Below, piece by piece: positions 1-5,395 of a DNA stretch of 8,945 bases. Below the pieces are notes generated by a model that had not been told where the DNA came from, ran no database searches, and saw only the letters and a list, made by a program, of their open reading frames with translations. Each line of letters opens with the position of its first letter. Within the stretch, counting starts at the first letter, position 1. The stretch comes from Nitrospirota bacterium (GTDB lineage: Bacteria > Nitrospirota > Thermodesulfovibrionia > Thermodesulfovibrionales > SM23-35), in NCBI GenBank assembly GCA_029883145.1, contig JAOUJR010000052.1:1-8945 (forward strand), written 5' to 3'. Both the position numbers and the translations under genes were made by a program.

Positions 1-431
1 TCGATGCAATATTCCTGGACATGTGAGTAATTCTTTTCTCTCAGTTGTTTTATTGCTTTATGTACCATCTCACACGTTGCAAGAAGGTCTTTTGACATCG
101 AAATAGCTTCCTTTGTGGATTCCTTTAACTTAAATACGGTAAGCCTGTCAGCTGCATTCCAGATAAGGTCTATGATATCATCTAATTTACCTACAAGGGC
201 GTGTAAATCCTCTCTGTCCAGAGGGGTCACAAAGGTCTTGTTCAGTTGCTTCATGACGTCGTGGGTATAAATGTCGCACTCATGCTCTAATTCGTGTATC
301 TCTTTTGCCCAGGCATCAATGTTGCTGAAGTTCTCCATAAGGGCAACAAAGAGGGTACATGCATGCGTAGTGTTTGCTGCCATTTTTTCAAAAATCTCAT
401 AGAAGTCTACGGTTTTTTGAAATATTTTCAA
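1..431 (-). CDS. DUF47 / PhoU-like family protein (TIGR00153 type), C-terminus cut off by window edge
   Basis: This frame is open from a TTG at 431-429 to the window edge, giving 143 codons of a family whose members are usually a little over 200 residues, so the C-terminal third is missing. The visible protein begins MKIFQKTVDFYEIF and carries the family's helical core, with motif ELEHECD followed by NKTFVTPLDRED and a KLDDIIDLI segment. The acidic and histidine-rich ExxxD-type helices resemble PhoU metal-binding repeats. TTG was chosen as the start because an in-frame TGA lies a few codons upstream and AAGGAG sits 10 nt before it. No ATG occurs in frame until well into the conserved region. 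The ribosome binding site lies in a small GGAG-N4-CTCC hairpin (434-445). DUF47 proteins commonly sit beside Pit-type phosphate permeases and are thought to modulate them; any such partner would lie left of the window. Family assignment is secure, the cellular role is inferred. Confidence 0.85.
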   Translation of the reverse strand, partial: MKIFQKTVDFYEIFEKMAANTTHACTLFVALMENFSNIDAWAKEIHELEHECDIYTHDVMKQLNKTFVTPLDREDLHALVGKLDDIIDLIWNAADRLTVFKLKESTKEAISMSKDLLATCEMVHKAIKQLREKNYSHVQEYCI

Positions 432-479
432 ATGGAGTATGCTCCTTCAGGAAAATAAAGAAAAATCTAAATCTTAATA

Positions 480-508
480 ATTTAAAAGAATAAATACTTT
501 AAAGTCAA
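480..508 (-). promoter_or_regulatory. Candidate sigma-70 promoter for the DUF47 gene
   Basis: Read on the minus strand, TTGACT (508-503) is followed after 17 bp by TTAAAT (485-480). These match the -35 consensus at 5 of 6 and the -10 consensus at 4 of 6 positions with ideal spacing. Transcription would start near 473 and give a leader of about 42 nt before the TTG start. A perfect 10-bp palindrome, ACTTTAAAGT (496-505), overlaps the -35 and could be an operator. The region is AT-rich, so chance matches are possible. Confidence 0.4.
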
Positions 509-520
509 TGTATGCGCTCA

Positions 521-1711
521 TCATTTTAATATAAAATACTCAGCCATTGCTGCACCAAAGACAATGAGAGATGCAGGTATCATCATTTTATACATTCCCC
601 ATAAATCAGCCTTGAAATATTCTTTTGTGAGGATAAGACATATATGAACAGGAGAGAGAAGTACTCCTAAAAACCCTGAGGCAAATGCAAAAGCTATTGG
701 ACTTATTGCTGTGCTGCCTGCAATGCTTAGTATCAATGGAAATGTACTTCCTACAAAACCCACAGTAAGACCGGTGAGCATGCCGGTAATAAACGGGAGG
801 AGAAAAAGAATGGGAAGGACAGGAATACCTTCCTTCACGAAAAACTGGCTCAGATTTTTGACCGCTCCTGAGCCCTCCATTGCCTCCTTGAAAAGCATCA
901 CACCGAGTATAAGAATAATCACATCAAGAGAAAAACCGTGTTTGAATACTGTAAAGATAGATTTCAGGTTATACCTGTAAAATATAAACAAAAATATAAC
1001 GACAGCAATTAATGCATAATGCAGTTCTATACGAAATATGACTACGGGAAGAAGAATGGCTACTATAGGTATAAAACTCCATAGCCCTCTTTTTGAGAGC
1101 TTCTTTTCTCTACTGATCACTCCCTTCACACCATGCATACTGAAGATAAATCCTGTTATCACTACAAAAACTGCACATATAAGATTTACAGAAATCAAGT
1201 TATAGAGTTCTATTCTTGAAACTGCTGATGCGAGCAGGAGCCCCGGATATAATGGAAGAATAAATTCCCAGGGGTGTCTGTACCAGTAATTGATAAACCC
1301 TTTTTCTTCAGGACTCATCTTTATGTCACGAGTTGATTCAGCAACCATTGGTGCAGAAAAATATGCACCTCCAACAGATGGCAGCAGCCCGATAAGAAGT
1401 GGCATGGTGATCACAACAATTTTTCTATTCCTGAATATTGCTTTTACCGCGTCCATCATCTGGCTGAGAACAGCATGTTCTCTGAGGATCATCTCAAAAA
1501 TTCTGATAAAAGATAAGGCGAGAACGAGTTTGATGGTCACATCACTCAGAAGAGCATTTCTCCCTGTTTCCAGTATTAAGATGAATGACATTTGATACAG
1601 CAGAAACAGCATAACAGCTGCAATCAGCATCACAAGGCCGATGTTGAGCTTCTTCCAGAGGAGAATTAATATCAGCGCAAAGATAAACGAGACTTTCAGG
1701 ATATCAGACAT
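521..1711 (-). CDS. DUF401 family integral membrane protein (TIGR00529 type), putative transporter
   Basis: A 396-residue, very hydrophobic protein with about ten predicted membrane segments by eye, consistent with full length for this family. Diagnostic stretches are PSVGGAYFSAPMV (residues 111-123), NYWYRHPWEF (141-150), the Gly/Thr-rich GMLTGLTVGFVGSTFPLI (310-327) and SPVHICLILTKEYF (353-366). The two halves each hold a polar, Gly/Pro-containing motif between membrane segments. That arrangement resembles the ion-transporter superfamily in which DUF401 is thought to belong, so an anion or carboxylate carrier is plausible, but no substrate can be assigned. The start is an ATG at 1711 with no convincing Shine-Dalgarno. 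TATGCT lies 11 nt upstream and could be the -10 of a nearly leaderless transcript, though no good -35 accompanies it. The upstream gap holds a palindromic element that separates it from the cbi operon, and the DUF47 gene follows 89 bp downstream. Confidence 0.82.
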   Translation of the reverse strand: MSDILKVSFIFALILILLWKKLNIGLVMLIAAVMLFLLYQMSFILILETGRNALLSDVTIKLVLALSFIRIFEMILREHAVLSQMMDAVKAIFRNRKIVVITMPLLIGLLPSVGGAYFSAPMVAESTRDIKMSPEEKGFINYWYRHPWEFILPLYPGLLLASAVSRIELYNLISVNLICAVFVVITGFIFSMHGVKGVISREKKLSKRGLWSFIPIVAILLPVVIFRIELHYALIAVVIFLFIFYRYNLKSIFTVFKHGFSLDVIILILGVMLFKEAMEGSGAVKNLSQFFVKEGIPVLPILFLLPFITGMLTGLTVGFVGSTFPLILSIAGSTAISPIAFAFASGFLGVLLSPVHICLILTKEYFKADLWGMYKMMIPASLIVFGAAMAEYFILK

Positions 1712-1751
1712 TCAACAATTTTAGCATAACTAAACGATACAGGATATTTGG

Positions 1752-1901
1752 ATAGGAAAGGCTGATGAAGAATTTTTATACGACACCTAAAAGTAAAACC
1801 TTTTGAGGCGTAAGTGAATAAACTTTAAATTCTTAGAGTACTTGCGATTGTCATATTAATAATCTTGTCGATTATAAAAATTCTGAGACAGCCTTTCCTA
1901 T
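1752..1901. repeat. 150-bp near-palindromic element with about 30-bp terminal inverted repeats (candidate MITE)
   Basis: The outer 13 bases, ATAGGAAAGGCTG (1752-1764), are perfectly repeated inverted at 1889-1901. After four unmatched bases a second perfect block, AGAATTTTTATA (1769-1780), is inverted at 1873-1884. With a 2-nt offset CGACA (1781-1785) is matched by TGTCG (1866-1870). Inside, CCTAAAAG (1786-1793) folds with CTTTTGAGG (1800-1808) with one bulge, and CGTAAGT (1809-1815) pairs with ACTTGCG (1840-1846) with one G-U pair. The ends can be read as TA/GGAAAGGCTG...CAGCCTTTCC/TA, which would fit TA target duplication as used by IS630/Tc1-type elements. No coding capacity is present. 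A run of six T (1901-1906) follows the right arm, so on the plus strand it also resembles a terminator, although no plus-strand gene ends here. Mobility is inference from one copy. Confidence 0.6.
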
Positions 1902-1922
1902 TTTTTAGATCAGAGGCGAAGT

Positions 1923-2657
1923 TTATCTCTTCTGTCTCGAAAGGGGCAACTCCAGATTATTTTCCTCAAGCAACGTTTTATTTAAAAGGATTTCTTCTGC
2001 AGGACCGTCAGCAGCAATCCTTCCATCTTTAATGATAATACACCTCTCACAGACATCGAGTATCAGGTCAAGGTCATGCGAGGCAATAATTTTTGTATGT
2101 GCAAACCCTTTAAGAAGATTAATAAGCTGTCTTCGTGATTTAGGGTCGAGGTTTGAGGCAGGTTCATCCATGACTAATATATCCGGGTTCATTGCCATTA
2201 CTGTGGCAATTGCAACAGCATTCTTCTGACCCTCTGAAAGCCTGTGCGGAGGTCTATGAATGAGATGAAGACATCCAACAGTCTCAAGGGCATTCGTTAC
2301 CCTTTCATCAACCTGTTCAGGAGTCAATCCAAGATTCACAGGGCCGAATGCGACATCCTCATATACCGTAGGCATGAATAGCTGATCATTCGCTCTCTGG
2401 AAAACAAACCCAACCTTTCTCTTTATCTCCTGTCTTGTATTCTTGTTTAGTGGTATCTCTCCTATAGATACTAACCCTTTTGTCGGGAAAAGCTGTCCGT
2501 TCAGATTCATAAGGAGCGTTGTCTTCCCTGCACCATTTGCACCAGTTAAGCCGACTGATTCGCCATGGAGTATCCTGAATGAAATACCTTTCAGTGCTTC
2601 GGTACCGTCAGGATAACTGAAATAAACATCCTTAAGTTCCAGGATATGATGACTCAT
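1923..2657 (-). CDS. cbiO: Cobalt/nickel ECF transporter ATPase CbiO
   Basis: A 244-residue ABC ATPase that powers metal uptake by the ECF complex at the inner face of the cytoplasmic membrane. Visible motifs are the Walker A GANGAGKT (residues 39-46), the Q-loop FQ (86-87) followed by the RANDQLF stretch typical of ECF ATPases, the ABC signature LSEGQ (140-144), Walker B ILVMDEP (160-166) and the switch histidine in ASHD (H194). The signature has Glu in place of the usual first Gly (LSGGQ), a variation but not obviously inactivating. The start ATG overlaps the cbiQ stop as ATGA, and AAGGA lies 7 nt upstream. A single ATPase gene implies a homodimeric motor, as in classical CbiMNQO. It is the last gene of the operon; the palindromic element begins (1901) 22 bp past its stop codon. 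Metal choice (Ni versus Co) cannot be read from this subunit. Confidence 0.93.
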   Translation of the reverse strand: MSHHILELKDVYFSYPDGTEALKGISFRILHGESVGLTGANGAGKTTLLMNLNGQLFPTKGLVSIGEIPLNKNTRQEIKRKVGFVFQRANDQLFMPTVYEDVAFGPVNLGLTPEQVDERVTNALETVGCLHLIHRPPHRLSEGQKNAVAIATVMAMNPDILVMDEPASNLDPKSRRQLINLLKGFAHTKIIASHDLDLILDVCERCIIIKDGRIAADGPAEEILLNKTLLEENNLELPLSRQKR

Positions 2658-3463
2658 CTGAGTGTCCTTCCGAGCGTTTCTCCGAGAATATTCACTATAT
2701 TGTAGTGCCTGAATATATAAAATATGCTTACTGAAAATAGTGCAAACAGGAAGTCCTGAAACCTGAGCGAATGTCTTCTGAGCACCTTAATTTCACCTCT
2801 GAACCCTCGTGAGAGCATCGCCTGATAGATCCTCTCTGCCCTCTCCACAGTCCTCACAAGAAGCACTGATATAAGCCGTATGAATGTCTTTATATCTCTT
2901 CCCTTTTTCCCGAACGACCGTGCATCTCGTGCTCTGAGCATTCTGAATGTTTCTTCAAGAAGCACAAAAAGATATCTGTAGAGGAACAAGAGTTGAATCA
3001 CAAATACCTTTGGTAGTTTCAGCCTCTCAAGTGCCTCGCACAGTCCTAAAAACGAGGTAGCTGCAATCAGGAGAAGGGCTGTACTCACTGTAAGGGTAAA
3101 CTTGACCATAATTGACATGAAAGATATCCAGCCACCTGTAATGGATATCCCATAAAGTGTGAGAAGCACATTGGTGTCAAACAGTGGATTAAATATTCCG
3201 ATGAAGAGTGCAAATGGTGAGACGACAAGCACCTTTTTTGCGATCACTCTCAAAGGAATGTCTCCTGCAGTAAGTAAAAACACCGGGTAGATAAAAAATG
3301 GTATGAGACCCGAGATATCGTATTTCGGAAAGGATACAACAAAAAGGATAAATACAAAAGACACAAGGAGTTTTACCCTCGGGTCGAGCCTGTGAACAAA
3401 TGTATCCTTATACGAGAGACTGTCGAGATAGCCAATGTTAAAGTATTCACTATCAAAGGTCAT
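2654..3463 (-). CDS. cbiQ: Cobalt/nickel ECF transporter transmembrane coupling protein CbiQ (EcfT)
   Basis: A 269-residue membrane protein linking the substrate component to the ATPases. The N-terminus shows the family-typical LDPRVKL (residues 26-32) before the first membrane segment. Several membrane segments follow up to about residue 170. The cytoplasmic region then carries the two coupling-helix motifs with Arg that dock into the ATPase: MLRARDARSFG (175-185) and AMLSRGFRGE (215-224). The second replaces the more usual Ala-Arg-Gly by Ser-Arg-Gly. A last hydrophobic segment lies near 235-252. The ATG start overlaps the cbiMN stop in an ATGA junction, and its own stop overlaps the cbiO start the same way, so translational coupling is expected. 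Length is normal for CbiQ. Confidence 0.93.
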   Translation of the reverse strand: MTFDSEYFNIGYLDSLSYKDTFVHRLDPRVKLLVSFVFILFVVSFPKYDISGLIPFFIYPVFLLTAGDIPLRVIAKKVLVVSPFALFIGIFNPLFDTNVLLTLYGISITGGWISFMSIMVKFTLTVSTALLLIAATSFLGLCEALERLKLPKVFVIQLLFLYRYLFVLLEETFRMLRARDARSFGKKGRDIKTFIRLISVLLVRTVERAERIYQAMLSRGFRGEIKVLRRHSLRFQDFLFALFSVSIFYIFRHYNIVNILGETLGRTLR

Positions 3464-4494
3464 GTTTTTCTCATCTTTTTTCTGAGCACTCTCATTCCTA
3501 TACCGAAAATCACCACTACCACCAATACCATAATACCACCGAGAATACCGGAGAGAGAAGTGATTGTATCAACAGCAGGCCAGGAAGGTTTTTCCTCTTC
3601 CTTACCTGTTGCGGGCAATGAATAATCAGGGAGTAGAGCTATCTTCTTTTGTATCTCAGTTAATGTTCCTGAAATTGGATTTTGCCTTTCAGGTACCCCG
3701 GACTTCCCGTAAATTTTCTCTATTGACCATTCAAGTCCGTCTGGATAGGTTGAGGCGAACCAGGAAAAAACACCTCCTGTAAGAACGGCCAATATCCCTA
3801 AAACTATGATCACTTTTTTCAATGACCCGCCCGTTGAGAGCGCCTTCACTCCTTCAAGGTCGTCGACGATATCAGGCCTGAGAGACCTCACATAAATCAC
3901 GATCCCCGCGGTGACGAATCCCTCGATCAGACCAATGGCAAGGTGGATCGGCTGCATGAGGAGAAGGAATGTACCGAACGGTAGTTCCGTTATCCCCGAT
4001 AACTTGGTCTCGAGGACTACCGAAAGAGCGCCAAGTTGAAGGCCGATTACGACACTCAACACCGAGGCAATGGTAATCACCTTATTCGAGGCATTCTTTT
4101 TTACGATAGCCTTGTAAATGAGCGGATAAGCGATAAATGCAGGATAGATACCCATGTTCCAGATATTCGCTCCGAGAGCGAGTAACCCTCCGTCTGCAAA
4201 GAACAGTGCCTGTATGGTCAGCACCGATGCGATGACAATAAAGGCTGCATAGGGTCCGAGCAGGACAGCGAGGAGCATTCCCCCACCGATATGTCCACTT
4301 GAACCTGTTCCGGGAATAGTAAAATTAATCATCTGGCCTGCAAAGATAAAGGCACCGAGCACTCCCATTAAGGGAATGAGTCTATCATCAAGGTTTTCTC
4401 TGAGTTTTCTCGATGCGTAAGCTATTGCACCAATACTGCCTGCCCAGAAAGTACCACCTACTGCGGGTGAAAGTAAAGCATCTGCCATATGCAT
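3460..4494 (-). CDS. cbiM: CbiM-CbiN (PDGLE) fusion, substrate-binding component of a Ni/Co ECF importer
   Basis: A 344-residue inner-membrane protein combining CbiM (about residues 1-215) with a C-terminal PDGLE/CbiN-like part. The N-terminus reads MHMADALLSP. His2 immediately after Met1 is the family's metal ligand together with the free amino terminus, and H68 in GSSGHIGGG corresponds to the second conserved histidine described for NikM/CbiM. This fixes the start at the first ATG rather than the internal Met3. After a membrane segment at about 228-247 comes PDGLE (251-255), a periplasmic linker with LPDYSLP (288-294), and a last membrane segment at about 314-334. The AAGGGGG ribosome binding site, 5 nt from the ATG, uses the TAA stop of the preceding outer-membrane gene, indicating co-transcription. 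Fusion of M with a PDGLE/N part is known among Ni and Co systems, so metal identity remains open. It could equally be named nikMN. Confidence 0.92.
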   Translation of the reverse strand: MHMADALLSPAVGGTFWAGSIGAIAYASRKLRENLDDRLIPLMGVLGAFIFAGQMINFTIPGTGSSGHIGGGMLLAVLLGPYAAFIVIASVLTIQALFFADGGLLALGANIWNMGIYPAFIAYPLIYKAIVKKNASNKVITIASVLSVVIGLQLGALSVVLETKLSGITELPFGTFLLLMQPIHLAIGLIEGFVTAGIVIYVRSLRPDIVDDLEGVKALSTGGSLKKVIIVLGILAVLTGGVFSWFASTYPDGLEWSIEKIYGKSGVPERQNPISGTLTEIQKKIALLPDYSLPATGKEEEKPSWPAVDTITSLSGILGGIMVLVVVVIFGIGMRVLRKKMRKT

Positions 4495-4504
4495 GATAGC
4501 CCCC

Positions 4505-5269
4505 TTAAAATCTCAACATAATGCCGGCGAGAAGTGTATAATCTGCTTCTGCCTTGTTCAAGCCGGTCTTTACACCGAAATCAATATCAAAATTTTCACT
4601 CACACTATAAATAACCCCTCCCAGTAAAAACAATGGATGTACGTGTGAATTCCAATCGGGATTTGTTTCACCGCCCACATTGGCAACAATCCTTAGAGGT
4701 TTTGTTACTTTATATTCAACTGCTAAAGAATAATGCCAAATATCCCTGAGTTCTTTTCTATTCTTGATGTACCCGAGATTTACATGGAAGGTAAAGGGCT
4801 CCATTTCTTTTGTAGTAATAAAGAAAAGACTGTAACTATTTTTCCCATCACCAAGACCTTTATCAGCATCACCTGTAGAAAAAATAATTCCCGGTTTTAG
4901 GGCAAGACTAAGACCATCCTTTTCATAAAACCTCCACTTCATTTCAATAGTCATGTCTGATATCCCATTCTCTGATGTCTTATGCCCTGCTTCATCTTTA
5001 GTCCTCAAGAATTGATATGGCACAGTAATGACAAAATCAATATTGTCTCTTATTCCTGCTGAGAAAGTGGCAGAAATTTCTGTTATGGTATTGCCATTGT
5101 CATTTGAATATTCTCCATTCACCTCAAGCTGGGATTTGCCTTTGCCCTGCGTCCCTGTGTCATCTGTGATGAGAGGATGCGCTGCGTAGGAATTGGAAAC
5201 AAAAAGAAAGGTTAAGGTAAAGGTTAAGAAAAGAAAACAGAACTTTGAACTGAGAACGTTGAACTTCAT
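4505..5269 (-). CDS. Outer-membrane beta-barrel protein, transporter-like (Phenol_MetA_deg/PF13557-like)
   Basis: A 254-residue exported protein. The signal peptide has Lys2 and Lys9, a long hydrophobic core rich in Phe and Leu (residues 10-24) and a likely cleavage after SYA or SYAA (29 or 30). The mature N-terminus HPLITDDTGTQGKGK is a motif I associate with proteins labelled 'transporter' in the PF13557-like family. The remainder alternates polar and hydrophobic residues in short amphipathic strands separated by Gly/Asp/Asn turns, and the last residue is Phe (MLRF), as expected for BAM-inserted barrels. Six histidines (31, 96, 162, 179, 209, 211) lie in the mature chain. The start at ATG 5269 has AAAGGG 8 nt upstream. 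An in-frame TTG eight codons further upstream would add MPREREKQ ahead of the signal and overlap that ribosome binding site, so it was not used. The stop TAA is joined to the cbiMN ribosome binding site. A role in metal passage across the outer membrane is inference from this context. Confidence 0.78.
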   Translation of the reverse strand: MKFNVLSSKFCFLFLTFTLTFLFVSNSYAAHPLITDDTGTQGKGKSQLEVNGEYSNDNGNTITEISATFSAGIRDNIDFVITVPYQFLRTKDEAGHKTSENGISDMTIEMKWRFYEKDGLSLALKPGIIFSTGDADKGLGDGKNSYSLFFITTKEMEPFTFHVNLGYIKNRKELRDIWHYSLAVEYKVTKPLRIVANVGGETNPDWNSHVHPLFLLGGVIYSVSENFDIDFGVKTGLNKAEADYTLLAGIMLRF

Positions 5270-5285
5270 TTGTTTTTCCCTTTCC

Positions 5286-5307
5286 CGCGGCAAATAAAAA
5301 AGCCGCG
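5286..5307 (-). promoter_or_regulatory. GC-rich hairpin upstream of the metal-operon ribosome binding site, alternative to the terminator
   Basis: CGCGGC and GCCGCG (5286-5291 and 5302-5307) form a perfect 6-bp G/C stem around a 10-nt loop rich in U in the minus-strand transcript. The upstream arm is the same segment that forms the 3' arm of the terminator at 5299-5312, so the two structures exclude each other. The AAAGGG ribosome binding site (5283-5278) begins two bases after the stem. Confidence 0.5.
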
Positions 5308-5352
5308 AAAGCTTTTAGGCCTGCTGACCCTCTTTTAAGCCTTCGTGGCTTT
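5296..5352 (-). terminator. Intrinsic terminator after gltB or within the metal-operon leader
   Basis: In the minus-strand transcript, the 14-nt arm at 5352-5339 (AAAGCCACGAAGGC) pairs with the arm at 5312-5299 (GCTTTCGCGGCTTT), giving 13 pairs including one G-U and one A-C mismatch. A run of six U (5301-5296) follows the G/C part, with its first three bases closing the stem. The loop can form a minor hairpin of GGTC with GGCC. It lies 35 bp past the gltB stop, so it can terminate gltB. It is also downstream of a candidate promoter for the next gene, so it may act as an attenuator. Confidence 0.65.
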
Positions 5353-5365
5353 AAAATCCTGTGTA

Positions 5366-5395
5366 ACTATATCACACCCTTTTGGATTAAATCAA
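5366..5395 (-). promoter_or_regulatory. Candidate sigma-70 promoter of the metal-uptake operon, with operator-like inverted repeat
   Basis: On the minus strand TTGATT (5395-5390, within the last gltB codons) is followed after 18 bp by TATAGT (5371-5366), matching the consensus at 4 of 6 and 5 of 6. The -10 is framed by GTGT (5377-5374) and ACAC (5364-5361), an inverted repeat with a 9-bp spacer that could be a repressor or CRP/FNR-type site. A start near 5359 would place the terminator hairpin at the very 5' end of a leader of about 90 nt. Confidence 0.4.

Noticed and set aside
1752..1906. Plain intrinsic terminator for the cbi operon at the palindrome
   Set aside because: The T-run lies only on the plus-strand 3' side, whereas the cbi operon is transcribed on the minus strand, where no U-run follows the stem.
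5270..5293. Earlier TTG start of the outer-membrane protein adding MPREREKQ
   Set aside because: It would put eight charged residues before a complete signal peptide, overlaps the GC hairpin and consumes the good AAAGGG site that serves the ATG at 5269.
5296..5358. Cobalamin, NiCo or cyclic di-GMP riboswitch in the leader
   Set aside because: A fragment like AAAGCCACG recalls the cyclic di-GMP-I core, but the upstream GGGCAAACC-type half is missing. No B12 box or NiCo four-way junction motifs could be found by eye.
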